Assembly (NCBI RefSeq): GCF_002022275.1
Contig: NZ_MSDF01000014.1
Location: forward strand, 602,811-666,810
Length of the DNA stretch: 64,000 bases
DNA from: Pseudomonas fluorescens
Lineage (GTDB): Bacteria > Pseudomonadota > Gammaproteobacteria > Pseudomonadales > Pseudomonadaceae
Reading direction: 5' to 3'
In this document: one piece after another, positions 17,486 to 26,986 of the stretch
Position numbering within the stretch: position 1 is the first letter of the stretch
Layout: the number at the start of each line of letters is the position of its first letter
Notes under the pieces: model-generated
Told to the model about the DNA's origin: nothing
What the model saw: only the letters and a program-made list of their open reading frames with translations
Database searches by the model: none
Position numbers and translations under genes: made by a program

Positions 17486-18003
17486 GCGCGGGGTTTGACC
17501 GTACCGCAATCATTGCCCAGCCACTGCGCGTGGCTGTCGAGGCTGCCCTTCTGCTGAATGCCGGTGGCATTGAAGGTGCCGTTGACCGTGGTGGTGAATT
17601 CCTGCTGACTCTTGAAGGTGGCCACGCCAGTGCCCTGGGCTTTCGGGCAACTGAAACGGAATTTCCACTGGTTGCCGGTCTTGTCGGTCACTTCCTGTTT
17701 GCAGCCCGATTGCGGGTCCGTCAGGGGGATCGAATCGGAGGCGACTTGCGCTGGCGTCAGGCACACCTGCACGCCCTTGCCGGCCATGGTGATGCCCTGT
17801 TTTTCCAGCATCGCGCGCTGTTCAGGGGTCATCTGTTGCTTGAGCTGGCCGAGGATCAGCGAAAGGTCCGGCAGGTCCTGGTTATCGACTTTCATATTGC
17901 TGGTGGTCAATTCCCACAAGCCCGGCGCCAGCATCTGCGCCTGAGCCGCCACGGGCAGCGACAAACCAATAACCATGGCCAAAACTGGCAGACGAGCATT
18001 CAT
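17482..18003 (-). CDS. DUF3617 family periplasmic protein
   Basis: This 173-residue protein has signal peptide MNARLPVLAMVIGLSLPVAAQA. The DUF3617 pattern follows: LAPGLWELTTSNMKVDNQDLP, then a helix with MTPEQRAMLEKQGI, VCLTPAQV, a Cys-containing beta sheet, and SLDSHAQWLGNDCG at the end. Four Cys probably pair in the periplasm. Function is unknown. It converges with the dihydroorotase and is probably transcribed alone. Confidence 0.83.
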   Translation of the reverse strand: MNARLPVLAMVIGLSLPVAAQAQMLAPGLWELTTSNMKVDNQDLPDLSLILGQLKQQMTPEQRAMLEKQGITMAGKGVQVCLTPAQVASDSIPLTDPQSGCKQEVTDKTGNQWKFRFSCPKAQGTGVATFKSQQEFTTTVNGTFNATGIQQKGSLDSHAQWLGNDCGTVKPRA

Positions 18004-18125
18004 CGGGTAACTCCTGGGTAATTGTGGGCGTTAGACGCCGCAAAGCCGCCAGTGTTGCACGGCAAATAAAATAGCGACATTCGCCGTCAGACATGGTCTG
18101 TTAGGCACCTGAACTGCCTGGAGAG

Positions 18126-19574
18126 ATGTCGTTCATGGATTTTTTTGGCCCGCACCTGCTCGCCTACTTCATTGCCACGCTGCATTTTCTCGGGACCCTC
18201 GCCGCCATCCACGCGGTGCTGACCGTCAGGACCGCCCAAGGCTCGATCGCCTGGGCGTTGTCGTTGATGTTCATGCCTTACCTCACGCTGATTCCTTACC
18301 TGATTTTTGGCCGCAGCACGTTCGACGCGTACATCCAGGCGCGGCGCCAGGCCAACCAGGAAATGCACACGGCAATCACCGAGCTGAACTGGCGCCCGTG
18401 GGTCGAAGAAGCCTTGGCCGCGCGCAACTCCAGCGCCTACGCGTCGTTGCGCGCCATGCCCAAGCTGGGACGCATGCCGTGCCTGGCCAACAATGAAGTG
18501 CGCCTGCTGATCAATGGCGACGCCACGTTCAGCGCGATCTTCGAGGCGATTCGCAACGCCAAAACGGCGGTGCTGTTTCAGTTCTTCATCATTCATGACG
18601 ACGAGCTTGGCAGGCAGTTGCACGCCTTGCTGAAGGAAAAGGCTGCCGAAGGCGTCGATATTCACGTGCTCTACGACCGCATCGGCAGCCACGCCCTGCC
18701 CCACCGCTACGTGCAATCGCTACGCGACGCCGGGGTCAAGGTCAAAGCCTTTGCCACCCGCAGCGGCTGGCTGAATCGCTTCCAGGTCAACTTTCGCAAC
18801 CACCGCAAAATAGTGGTGGTGGACGGCATTACCGGATTTGTCGGCGGGCATAACGTCGGCGATGAATACCTCGGTAAAAAGCCGCCCCTGGCGCCGTGGC
18901 GCGACACCCATGTGCAAGTCACCGGCCCGGTGGTGGCATGCCTGCAGGAATCGTTTGCCGAAGACTGGTTCTGGGCCGCCCGCGAATTACCGCCGCTGAT
19001 CCTGCCGGACGCCTACCCCGAAGACGGCGTGCTCTGCCAACTGCTCGCCAGCGGCCCGGCCGACCCGTATGAAACCTGCTCGCTGTTTTTCGTCGAAGCC
19101 ATTCACGCAGCCACCGAGCGCGTGTGGATCACCAGCCCGTACTTCATCCCCGATGAGGCCGTTTTTTCCGCCCTGCGCCTGGCCGTACTGCGCGGCGTAG
19201 ACGTGCGCGTACTGCTGCCGTCGCGTCCTGATCACAAAATTGTCTACGCCGCCTCCAGCCTTTATGCGATCGAAGCCGTACGCGCCGGGGTGCGGGTGTT
19301 CCGCTACAAACCGGGCTTTCTGCATCAGAAGGTGGTGTTGGTGGACAGCGAAATCAGCGCCATCGGCAGTGCGAACATGGACAACCGTTCGTTCCGGCTG
19401 AATTTCGAAGTGATGTTGCTGACGGTGGATGAGGCCTTCGCCAGCGAAGTGGAGCAGATGCTGCTGGATGACTTTGCCCAGGCCCATGAAGTCAGCAAGG
19501 AAGAAAGCCAGGAGACCCGCCGCCTTCAACAACTGGGCATGCGGGTGGCGCGGCTTATTTCACCGATTCTCTAG
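18126..19574 (+). CDS. cls: Cardiolipin synthase (ClsA type)
   Basis: This 482-residue inner-membrane enzyme joins two phosphatidylglycerols to make cardiolipin. Two N-terminal helices ([23 protein letters not shown] and [21 protein letters not shown]) precede two phospholipase D motifs: [10 protein letters not shown] near 225 and [20 protein letters not shown] near 400. Length fits ClsA. The ATG at 18126 is preceded by GGAGAG; the ATG at 18135 is possible. A 96-base REP element follows at 19590. With the neighbouring cyclopropane synthase it makes a small membrane-lipid group. Confidence 0.93.
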   Translation: MSFMDFFGPHLLAYFIATLHFLGTLAAIHAVLTVRTAQGSIAWALSLMFMPYLTLIPYLIFGRSTFDAYIQARRQANQEMHTAITELNWRPWVEEALAARNSSAYASLRAMPKLGRMPCLANNEVRLLINGDATFSAIFEAIRNAKTAVLFQFFIIHDDELGRQLHALLKEKAAEGVDIHVLYDRIGSHALPHRYVQSLRDAGVKVKAFATRSGWLNRFQVNFRNHRKIVVVDGITGFVGGHNVGDEYLGKKPPLAPWRDTHVQVTGPVVACLQESFAEDWFWAARELPPLILPDAYPEDGVLCQLLASGPADPYETCSLFFVEAIHAATERVWITSPYFIPDEAVFSALRLAVLRGVDVRVLLPSRPDHKIVYAASSLYAIEAVRAGVRVFRYKPGFLHQKVVLVDSEISAIGSANMDNRSFRLNFEVMLLTVDEAFASEVEQMLLDDFAQAHEVSKEESQETRRLQQLGMRVARLISPIL

Positions 19575-19589
19575 CTGACAACACCAAAC

Positions 19590-19685
19590 AAATGTGGGAG
19601 CGGGCTTGCTCGCGAATGCGGTGGATCAGCCAACAAATCTATTGACTGACACCCCGCCTTCGCGAGCAAGCCCGCTCCCACATTT
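19590..19685. repeat. REP doublet (GTGGGAGCGGGCTTGC family)
   Basis: AAATGTGGGAGCGGGC and continuing complementary ends form a long inverted repeat (about 27 paired bases each side) around a short unique centre. It lies between the cardiolipin synthase stop and the convergent cyclopropane synthase stop, where it can terminate both transcripts. Confidence 0.88.
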
Positions 19686-19713
19686 AGATCTTCATCGTTT
19701 GTGTAACCGTGGT

Positions 19714-20895
19714 TCAGCGGTAAATATCCTCCCGCGTCCACGGCAGTTCATGGCTGCCATCGGCATGCGGTTTCACCGCCAGAATCTGATGCAGGTTGAT
19801 CCAGCCCCGTGCAAACGCATACGCACAACCGGCCAGGTACAGGCGCCAGATGCGCAACGCTTGCTCCGGCACCATCTTCGCCGCCGCCTCCAGGTTGTCT
19901 TCCAGGCGCTCACTCCAATGGTCCAGCGTGCGGGCGTAATGCAGGCGCAGGCTTTCGACGTCGACCACTTCCAGCCCGACTTCACTGAGCTCGGCGGTCA
20001 TCATCGCCAAGTGTGGCAGCTCGCCATTGGGGAATACGTAACGCTCGATGAACTCGCCCGCGCCACGCCCCACCGGGCGACCGTCCGTGTGTTTGGCGGT
20101 AATCCCGTGGTTCATCACCAGCCCGCCCTCACGTACGGCACCAAACAGCGTCTTGCTGTACTCGGCCAGATTGGCGTGGCCGACGTGTTCGAACATGCCC
20201 ACGCTGACCACTTTGTCGAAACGGCCGTCTTGCGGCAGGTCGCGGTAGTCGAGCAGTTGCAGGTCCACTTGGTCTTCCAGGCCTTCAGCTTTGACCCGTT
20301 CCCGGGCCAGCGCCAACTGCTCCTTGCTCAGGGTGATGCCAAACACTTTGACCCCGAACTCCCGCGCGGCAAACCGTGCCAACCCGCCCCAACCGCAGCC
20401 GACATCGAGCAAATACTCCCCCGGCTGCAGCCGTAATTTGCGGCACAGATGGCGAAATTTGTCTTGTTGGGCTTGATCGATGGATTCGCTGCCGGTTTCG
20501 AAATAACCGCAGGAGTACGCCATGTCCTGGTCCAGCCAGAGCTGGTAGAACTCGTTGGACAGGTCGTAATGGTAGGAAATGGCCGCTGCGTCAGTCGCCT
20601 TGTCGTGAATCGAACGAACCGGACGTGTGTCCTCTTCATCGACCAAGGCGGTACTCAGTTCATCACACACCCGGATCACTTCGGCGATGGAGCCTTCCAG
20701 CTCCAGTTTGCCCTCTATGAAGGCCTCACCGAGTGAGTTAAGCGTGGGATGGGTCAGCTGACTGACAACCGTGGGGTCCTTCACCACGATGGTCACACTG
20801 GGCTCGGGGCCCAAGTTGAATTCATGGCCGTCCCAGAGTCGAAGACGCAACGGTAGCTTGAGATTCTGTAAGGCCGGTGGAAGTTGCGCGAGCAT
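19714..20895 (-). CDS. cfa: Cyclopropane-fatty-acyl-phospholipid synthase
   Basis: This 393-residue SAM-dependent enzyme adds a methylene to double bonds of membrane phospholipid chains, typically at stationary phase. The SAM site is YLLDVGCGWGGLARFAARE (about 162-180). The family pieces ISYHYDLSNEFYQLWLDQDMAYSCGYF, VSVGMFEHVGHANL and FIERYVFPNGELPHL are intact. The length fits CFA synthase. It lies 87 bases after bufC on the same strand, so read-through is possible, but it is expected to have its own stationary-phase promoter. Confidence 0.94.
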   Translation of the reverse strand: MLAQLPPALQNLKLPLRLRLWDGHEFNLGPEPSVTIVVKDPTVVSQLTHPTLNSLGEAFIEGKLELEGSIAEVIRVCDELSTALVDEEDTRPVRSIHDKATDAAAISYHYDLSNEFYQLWLDQDMAYSCGYFETGSESIDQAQQDKFRHLCRKLRLQPGEYLLDVGCGWGGLARFAAREFGVKVFGITLSKEQLALARERVKAEGLEDQVDLQLLDYRDLPQDGRFDKVVSVGMFEHVGHANLAEYSKTLFGAVREGGLVMNHGITAKHTDGRPVGRGAGEFIERYVFPNGELPHLAMMTAELSEVGLEVVDVESLRLHYARTLDHWSERLEDNLEAAAKMVPEQALRIWRLYLAGCAYAFARGWINLHQILAVKPHADGSHELPWTREDIYR

Positions 20896-20982
20896 GAGTA
20901 GTCCCCCCTTGTTTCAGACGTCTGGTGTGAGGGTAGACCATCCGAAGACAAAGTAGGAGGCTATCGATTTGATAGCTCTTTT

Positions 20983-21771
20983 CTATGGGGCTCGGCGCTC
21001 GAGCAAACCGTCCTGGATCCACTGTTTCAGCCACGTAACGGCCTGCAGGGGGGCACCCTCTCCATAAGTGACTGCCAGCTCGGCGCACAGTTCTGAAAAA
21101 TTCCAGCCGGTGGTCACCATGCCTGCCAGGGCGCAGGCTTCTGCAGGCTCCAGGCTGCGGTAATGGCATACGTTCTGATGGCGCCATACCAGGCAAATCT
21201 GCGCCAGCTCAAGTGCATGGCTGTCGGGGAAATCCGCTTCATCCTTGCTCGCCCGCCAGATCGCCACGGTGTTGAAATGGCAGAGTTGCTGCTGCACTGA
21301 CGGTGCCAGCGTGACCTGCAAACCCGGCCAGTCTTCAGGTGGCAGGGAGGCCATGTCATTCAGGCTCAACGGCTCACCGCCAGGGGCGTCGAACGCCAGA
21401 GTAAACGCCCACTCCAGACGCGCCAACTCAACCAGCGGCGGGCTCTGTTCAGGCACCAGATGCTCAACGATAAATGCGGGGAAACGCTCACCCAGCCAGC
21501 GCAAGCTGTAATGGGCGGAGGGATTACGGCGCACATAGGCTTCTGTCAGTAACGCGAATTCATCATCGCCCAGCCAATACCAGATGGCACCGAAGTCATG
21601 GCGCAACACTTCCTGCAACCGCGACACGTAGGCGTTGTGATAAATCGCCAGGCCCGTGTCCACGTCCAGCGTCGGACCGCCCAGCAAGGTTGCGGCAAAA
21701 CCGCTGTTGGCGGTGGAGGTTTCAGACAACAAATGCTCTTCAAAGGCCAATTGCCAATCGGTCAGGCGCAT
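20983..21771 (-). CDS. bufC: BufC/HvfC-type partner protein (DUF2063)
   Basis: This 262-residue protein has the DUF2063 N-terminal domain: MRLTDWQLAFEEHLL, GLAIYHNAYVSRLQEVLRHDFGAIWYWLG and PSAHYSLRWLGERFPAFI. A more variable C-terminal domain ends in TWLKQWIQDGLLERRAP. It is the partner protein of DUF692 enzymes and helps bring the precursor peptide to the enzyme. It overlaps bufB by ten bases. No DoxX-like bufD follows; the next gene is a cyclopropane synthase. Confidence 0.87.
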   Translation of the reverse strand: MRLTDWQLAFEEHLLSETSTANSGFAATLLGGPTLDVDTGLAIYHNAYVSRLQEVLRHDFGAIWYWLGDDEFALLTEAYVRRNPSAHYSLRWLGERFPAFIVEHLVPEQSPPLVELARLEWAFTLAFDAPGGEPLSLNDMASLPPEDWPGLQVTLAPSVQQQLCHFNTVAIWRASKDEADFPDSHALELAQICLVWRHQNVCHYRSLEPAEACALAGMVTTGWNFSELCAELAVTYGEGAPLQAVTWLKQWIQDGLLERRAP

Positions 21772-22607
21772 AGCGTTCTCCGGGCCAGGGCGGTGGCGCC
21801 GAGTTCGCGGGCTTTGCTCAACTCGGTGAGCAACTCTTCGAATGGCGGAAAATGGTCATCGCGCTCCAGCAGCGTCGACACCGGCCCCAAATGCTCCAGC
21901 GTCTGTTGATACAACGCCCACACCGGGTCACACACCGGGTGATCATGGGTATCGACCACGTAATCGCCGTAGTCCATATGCCCCGCCAGATGCAGCTGAC
22001 GGATGCTCTCGGGCGGCAGGCTGCGGATAAACGTCCACGCGTCGAACCCGTGGTTGCGCGAGCTGACGTACACATTGTTGACGTCCAGCAACAGTTGGCA
22101 GCCAGTCAGATGGGCCAGTGCGTTGAGAAATTCCCACTCGGTAAACTCATCCGCCCTGGAGCGCACATAGCTGGAGACATTTTCCAGCACCAGCGGCCGT
22201 TGCAACACGTCCTGCACTTGGCGAACGCGGGCGGCCACGTGGTAGAGGCTTTCTTCGGTGTAAGGCAGCGGCAGCAAATCGTGCAACTGGTGCGCACTGC
22301 CACGGCTCCAGCACAGGTGATCGGAAATCCACGCGGGCTGAATGCGCTCGGCGAGCTGTTTGATGTTTTTCAGGTAATCGGTATCGAGGGCGTGGGGCCC
22401 ACCGATGGACAGGGACACGCCATGCATCACAAGGGGATAGCGCTCGGCTATCGCATCCAGGTAATACAAGGCCTTACCGCCCTGAACCAGATAATTCTCG
22501 GAGATCACTTCGAACCAATCCACGGCGGGCGATTGTTCGAGGATCTGCTGGTAATACTCACTGCGTAAACCCAGGCCGTAACCCAGACTTGGAAGGGAAG
22601 CGGACAT
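21762..22607 (-). CDS. bufB: BufB/HvfB-type MNIO enzyme (DUF692)
   Basis: This 281-residue TIM-barrel enzyme is of the multinuclear non-haem iron oxidative family. Family blocks are GYGLGLRSEYYQQIL near the N-terminus, MHGVSLSIGGPHALD, ISDHLCW, LLLDVNNVYVSSRNHGFD and HLAGHMDYGDYVVDTHDHPV, which supply the His, Asp, Asn and Glu that bind iron. In bufferin clusters the enzyme modifies Cys of the precursor peptide (to thio-oxazole-type rings in the systems studied). It follows bufA by 66 bases. Most likely it acts on the BufA product just upstream. Confidence 0.9.
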   Translation of the reverse strand: MSASLPSLGYGLGLRSEYYQQILEQSPAVDWFEVISENYLVQGGKALYYLDAIAERYPLVMHGVSLSIGGPHALDTDYLKNIKQLAERIQPAWISDHLCWSRGSAHQLHDLLPLPYTEESLYHVAARVRQVQDVLQRPLVLENVSSYVRSRADEFTEWEFLNALAHLTGCQLLLDVNNVYVSSRNHGFDAWTFIRSLPPESIRQLHLAGHMDYGDYVVDTHDHPVCDPVWALYQQTLEHLGPVSTLLERDDHFPPFEELLTELSKARELGATALARRTLCA

Positions 22608-22673
22608 CAGACACTCCTGGGCAAAGTGTCCGCAGCGGTGGGGGGCATCCGCTGCGGGAGCACTCGGTGCCGG

Positions 22674-22928
22674 TTATTCGCCGACTTTGCCGCCAGCCTT
22701 GGTGCAAGCATCAGCACTGGCTTGAACTTTGAAGCCCTGGCCTTTGCAAGAACCCTGACCTTTGCACGCGTGGTCTTTGGTTTTGCAATCGTTCTGGCCT
22801 TTGCAAGCGTTGATGCCGTAGCAGTGCACGGCGGTGTCAGCGGCTTGAGCCTGAGTGACAACACCAGCAAACATGGTAGCGGCAGCCATTGCGAGGGCGG
22901 CACCAGCAGCAGCGGATTTGAAGTTCAT
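22674..22928 (-). CDS. bufA: BufA2-like bufferin precursor, Cys-rich periplasmic peptide
   Basis: This 84-residue peptide has a Sec signal (residues 1-29, ending VTQAQA) and a mature part of about 55 residues with six Cys at 36, 42, 48, 55, 61 and 75. These recur as ACKGQ or SCKGQ units with many Lys, Gly and Gln. It lacks the DUF2282 layout of BufA1 and fits BufA2. Such peptides are ribosomally made, modified by a DUF692 enzyme, and bind copper in the periplasm. It is first in a three-gene operon with bufB and bufC. I could not identify a promoter motif in 22929-23067. Confidence 0.88.
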   Translation of the reverse strand: MNFKSAAAGAALAMAAATMFAGVVTQAQAADTAVHCYGINACKGQNDCKTKDHACKGQGSCKGQGFKVQASADACTKAGGKVGE

Positions 22929-23067
22929 TTTTGTATCCTCATGATCGGTAGTGGAGTCGGTCTGAACGGAATGTTCAGTCTCGACATACCACTAGAGTGA
23001 GGTCCCTCATCGGCGTTACAGCCCGGCGCAAATATTTCTAAATATTTTTCTCGGGCCTTTTAAACCC

Positions 23068-24954
23068 TTATTCATCCAGCTTCAGCAGCGGCTCATGAAA
23101 GCGTAGCAAACGCCCGGCATTACCCAATACCAGCAAGGTGCTGAGGTTGTGCAACACCGCCGCAATCATGGCGCCCGCCGCACCCAGCCAGCCGAACGCG
23201 GCGAATACGACGATGGCCAGCGTCCAGCCCAGACCGATGATCACATTGACCTGCAACGTCTGCCGGCACTGGCGACTCAAGCGCACGCACGTGCCCAAGC
23301 GGCGCAAATCGCTGCCGATCAACACCACGTCCGCCGATGCCAGGGCGATATCCGCCCCGCCCGCGCCCATCGCCACGCCCACTACACCGGCCTTGAGCGC
23401 CAGCGAGTCGTTAATCCCGTCGCCCACCACCATTGGCCGGAAGCCACTGCTGATTTCCCCCAACACGCGGTTGAGCTTGTCTTCCGGCAAGGCTTGGGCT
23501 TCGACGTCGCTGATGCCCACGTCCAGCGCGAGGCTGTCGGCGACGCTTTGGCGGTCACCGGTGAGCAGCAACTGTCGGCCCAGGCCCAGGTCCCGCAGTT
23601 CCTGCAGAGCCTGGCGCGCTTCCGGCTTGACGCTGTCCGCCAGCAGCAGCCACGCAAGGAACTGCCCATTCAGCGCCAGCCCGGCAATCGGGCCGTCGTG
23701 ATTCGGAACGGCCGTGGTGACGATCCCCAGTTGCTCAAACAACTCCGGCCGCCCCAGTGCCGCTTCGCCCTGTTCGGTCTGCGCCACCACGCCAAGGCCC
23801 TGGCGTTCGCGGATATCCGTCAACACCAGCAACTGTTCCTGCGTCGCCAACCCCGCCAACGCGCGGCTGACCGGGTGGCTGCTGGCAGAACCCAGGCTGG
23901 CTGCCAGGTTCAACAACACCTGCCGATCCGGCGCGGTGGTTTGTATGGATTGCAGGCGCAACGTGCCAAAGGTCAACGTGCCGGTCTTGTCCACCACCAA
24001 CGAGGTCAGGTCCGCCAGTTCCTCCAGAAACGCCGAGCTGCGAATCAAAATCCCATGCCTTGCTGCCACGGCAATCCCGGCAATCGCTGTGGCGGGAGCC
24101 GATAGTACCAGCGCGCACGGGCACGCCGCGACCAGCACGGCGAGCATCGCCTGGGCGTCATTGGTGACAAACCAGGTCACCGCCGCCAGCAGCAACACCA
24201 GCACCATATAACTGCCGGCATAACGCTCCAGCAGCCGCGTGATCGGCGGCTTGGAGCGCTCGGCGTTCTGCATCAGCGCGATGACCTTGCCCAGGGTCGA
24301 CTCATCCCCCGTGCGCGTCACCTGCAAGCGCAGCAGGCCATCCAGGTTGATCGCGCCGCCAAACACCTGCACGCCCACACTGGCTTCCAGCGGCACCGAT
24401 TCGCCGGTGATGGGCGCCGTGTCGAGGCTCGCCTGGCCAGACAGGACCACGCCATCAGCGGGCACCCGGTCACCGGCGCGCACTTCGACGATATCGCCCG
24501 TGTTCAGCGTGCCGTTATCCACTTCGATGATGCTGCCATCCGCCTGCACCAACCGCGCGCGGCTGCGGGTCAGTTTGCCCAGGGCGTGGATCGCTTCCTG
24601 GGAGCCGATCACGCTGCGCTCTTCCAGCACATGGCCGAAGATCATGATGATCGGCAACAGCGCGGCGGTCAGCAGATCACCCGTGGCCCACGCGCCCATC
24701 ATCGCCAAGGCGATCAACTGGTCGGTGATGCCATGCAGGCTCGGAAAACGCAGGCTGTACCAGGCCGAACGCATCACCGGCACGGCCACCAATAAAGACG
24801 CCACGCCCAGCAATAACTGGCTGACGCCATTCTGATCCGGCGCCAGCCAGCGCCATACCAGGCCCAATATCAATAACCCCAAGGCCAGCATGGCCAGGGT
24901 CAATTGCCGCGCAGCACTGCGCTGCTCGGCGGACGTCAGCATGGGTGCGCTCAT
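23068..24954 (-). CDS. P1B-type heavy-metal ATPase linked to SPFH proteins (HmtA-like)
   Basis: This 628-residue metal pump has about two plus two N-terminal helices and the actuator loop TGESVPLEASVG. The CPC metal motif is AACPCALVLSAPATAI (about 280), followed by phosphorylation site VDKTGTLTFG, SSHPVSRAL and GDGINDSLALKAG. The last helix pair contains VLHNLSTLLVLGNAGRLL. No N-terminal HMA domain is present. The HN-x-ST pattern leaves the metal open (Zn, Cu or Mn). It overlaps the upstream SPFH gene by four bases, so it belongs to that operon. The arrangement recalls the P. aeruginosa HmtA locus, reported as a Cu/Zn importer; I give this from memory. Confidence 0.85.
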   Translation of the reverse strand: MSAPMLTSAEQRSAARQLTLAMLALGLLILGLVWRWLAPDQNGVSQLLLGVASLLVAVPVMRSAWYSLRFPSLHGITDQLIALAMMGAWATGDLLTAALLPIIMIFGHVLEERSVIGSQEAIHALGKLTRSRARLVQADGSIIEVDNGTLNTGDIVEVRAGDRVPADGVVLSGQASLDTAPITGESVPLEASVGVQVFGGAINLDGLLRLQVTRTGDESTLGKVIALMQNAERSKPPITRLLERYAGSYMVLVLLLAAVTWFVTNDAQAMLAVLVAACPCALVLSAPATAIAGIAVAARHGILIRSSAFLEELADLTSLVVDKTGTLTFGTLRLQSIQTTAPDRQVLLNLAASLGSASSHPVSRALAGLATQEQLLVLTDIRERQGLGVVAQTEQGEAALGRPELFEQLGIVTTAVPNHDGPIAGLALNGQFLAWLLLADSVKPEARQALQELRDLGLGRQLLLTGDRQSVADSLALDVGISDVEAQALPEDKLNRVLGEISSGFRPMVVGDGINDSLALKAGVVGVAMGAGGADIALASADVVLIGSDLRRLGTCVRLSRQCRQTLQVNVIIGLGWTLAIVVFAAFGWLGAAGAMIAAVLHNLSTLLVLGNAGRLLRFHEPLLKLDE

Positions 24955-25985
24955 TGTTCGGCTCCCTGAATGATCAAACGGGAGTCGTCTTTAGGGTCGA
25001 CCGTGGTGACAGAGCCCGCCTGGCCGAGAATCTTCGGCAGGCGCTCGCGGTACAGGCGCAGCAGCAAGCCCGGGTCTTTGACCTGAGCGAGGCTCGCGAC
25101 CGTGGCCGTTTGCGCCTGCGCATTGGCCAGGCGCTCGCTGGCCTGGGCATGGGCAACCTGCACCACACGATCGGCCTCCTGAGTGGCGGTCTGCGTGAGC
25201 TTTTCCGCTTCGGTGCGCGCATTGGCCACGGCTTTATCGGCTTGCTGACTGGCCGTGAGCACCGCGTTGAACGCATTCACCGCCGGGGCGGGCAGGCTCG
25301 ATTGCACGTCTACACGCGTCACTTCAATGCCCAACCCCAAACCGGTGGACGCCAGTTCCGCCAAGCGTTTATTGATGCCTTGCACCAGATCACCGCGCAG
25401 CCGCTCACGACGCTCGGCGGCGCCGTTATCGGTGCCGATCAATTCGGGGCGCGCCACCAGAATGGTGTCCAGGTCGCGCGCCGCCGTGAGGGCCACGGCG
25501 CTGCGCGTCACCAGCCGATCCAGCGCGGGCAACACATGATCGCCCTGCAACACGAAAGCGTATGGCTCGGTGACCTTGTAAAACACCCGCACATCCAGCT
25601 GCACCACGCCGGCATCGCCGGTCAGCAGGTAACCGGAACCGGCCAGTGCATCACTCAGCGGCGTGGCGAAACTCGCCACGCGATCGGCCTGAATCGCGGT
25701 GTCTGAACGCAGCAGGTTCTCCACCCGGCGCTCAATCACGCGGTCGGCCGCTGGCAACAACACCACCTGCTCGAACGGCTGCGGCCACGCCAATAAAAGC
25801 CCGGCATTCTGAATGCGGTCGAGCGCGCCGAAGTGCAGCACCACGGCACGGTTCTGCGGGTCGATCTGGCGCACATTGGAAAATGCCCAGGCCAACGCTG
25901 CCAACACCGTCACCGCGTACAGCGCCAGGAAGGTCAGGCGCCCGGCCTGGATCCACGGGCTGTCCGGGCCGTCACGCTCGGTCAT
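24951..25985 (-). CDS. SPFH/band 7 protein 3 (HflK/HflC-like) of the metal ATPase operon
   Basis: This 344-residue protein has one N-terminal helix (LTFLALYAVTVLAALAWAFSNV), then a PHB/SPFH domain starting IDPQNRAVVLHFGALDRIQNAGLLLAWP. Family pieces LDVRVFYKVTEPYAFVL and GIEVTRVDVQSSLPAPAVNAFNAVL follow. An Ala/Glu-rich coiled coil spans about 245-305 (ADKAVANARTEAEKLTQTATQEADRVV). Such proteins form large ring or cage assemblies in the inner membrane around partner proteins. It overlaps both neighbours by four bases. Automatic annotation would call it a protease modulator, but FtsH-linked hflKC lies elsewhere. Confidence 0.85.
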   Translation of the reverse strand: MTERDGPDSPWIQAGRLTFLALYAVTVLAALAWAFSNVRQIDPQNRAVVLHFGALDRIQNAGLLLAWPQPFEQVVLLPAADRVIERRVENLLRSDTAIQADRVASFATPLSDALAGSGYLLTGDAGVVQLDVRVFYKVTEPYAFVLQGDHVLPALDRLVTRSAVALTAARDLDTILVARPELIGTDNGAAERRERLRGDLVQGINKRLAELASTGLGLGIEVTRVDVQSSLPAPAVNAFNAVLTASQQADKAVANARTEAEKLTQTATQEADRVVQVAHAQASERLANAQAQTATVASLAQVKDPGLLLRLYRERLPKILGQAGSVTTVDPKDDSRLIIQGAEQ

Positions 25986-26974
25986 GGCTGGACGTCCTTC
26001 GGCCCGTCAACCAGCGCGCGAAACGGCGCCGCGTCGGTGCGCAGGATGATCTTGGTGCCCGGCGTCACCACCGTGCCCAAGGTATCGAGAGAGCGCAGCA
26101 GGTTATACAGCTGAGGATTACCCGCGTAGGCGCGGCCATAAATCTGTGCGGCTTCCACCCGCGATTGCGCTTCGATGTCGGCGGCTTTCACCGTCGCGTC
26201 CGCCTGCACAATGCGCGCATCGCGCTCGGCAGCGGAGCGAATCTGCGCCGCTTCACGCTTGCCCACGGCAGTGCGTTCGGTGGCAATGGTTTCACGCTCG
26301 GCGCGCATGCGGTCGACGGTGGCAGTCAGCGTCACCGACGGCAGGGTCAGCCGCTCAACGCCGACTTGCGCCACCCTTACGCCATAGGTGGTGAGCAATT
26401 GTTGATCAATCTGTTGACGCAACTGCGCTTCAAAATCAGCGATGCGCACCTGGCTGGCGTCGGTATTGATCAGGCTCGACAGGTCGAAGCTGGCCGCCGT
26501 GGTTTCCAGCGCCGAGCCGACAAAAGTGCGAATCTGCCGCGCCGCCTCGTCCGGCTGGTTCTGCACCGCGCGCATAAAGCGTTGCACGTTGTCGGCATCG
26601 CCTTGCACCTGCCACGCCACATAGGCCTGCACGATAATGCGCAGGCCATCGCGGGTGCCCACGTCCTGCAAACCGCTGGACGTGGTGCGCAGGCGCAGGT
26701 CCACCGGGATCGCCGCTTCAAACGGCGCCGGCCAGCGCCAGCCCAGGCCCGGCTCCAGCAGCACCCGCGACGGGTTGCCGAAACGGGTAATCACCGTGGC
26801 TTCGCCGGAGCGCACTTGCACCAGGCTGGCGGCCGCTACCGCAAACAACACCAGCAACACGGCCCAGGCCATGCGTCGCCATGGAAACGGGCCTGCAGCC
26901 TGTTCATCGCCGTGATGGTGGTGGTGATGGCCATGATGGTGGTGATGACCGTGATCGTGAGAATGAGCGCTCAA
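25982..26974 (-). CDS. SPFH/band 7 protein 2 with His-rich N-terminal tail (HflC-like)
   Basis: This 330-residue protein starts with a striking tail: 14 His in the first 21 residues, in blocks of five and six after HSHDH. One helix follows (MAWAVLLVLFAVAAASLVQV), then the SPFH domain VRSGEATVITRFGNPSRVLLEPGLGWRWPAPFEAAIPVD. The later part has GVRVAQVGVERLTLPSVTLTATVDRMRAERE and an Ala-rich coiled coil. The tail would lie on the cytoplasmic side if the helix is a signal anchor with the SPFH domain outside, as in HflC. It likely binds Zn, Ni or Cu. The gene follows SPFH protein 1 by 12 bases. Confidence 0.87.
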   Translation of the reverse strand: MSAHSHDHGHHHHHGHHHHHHGDEQAAGPFPWRRMAWAVLLVLFAVAAASLVQVRSGEATVITRFGNPSRVLLEPGLGWRWPAPFEAAIPVDLRLRTTSSGLQDVGTRDGLRIIVQAYVAWQVQGDADNVQRFMRAVQNQPDEAARQIRTFVGSALETTAASFDLSSLINTDASQVRIADFEAQLRQQIDQQLLTTYGVRVAQVGVERLTLPSVTLTATVDRMRAERETIATERTAVGKREAAQIRSAAERDARIVQADATVKAADIEAQSRVEAAQIYGRAYAGNPQLYNLLRSLDTLGTVVTPGTKIILRTDAAPFRALVDGPKDVQP

Positions 26975-26986
26975 CAGACAGACTCC

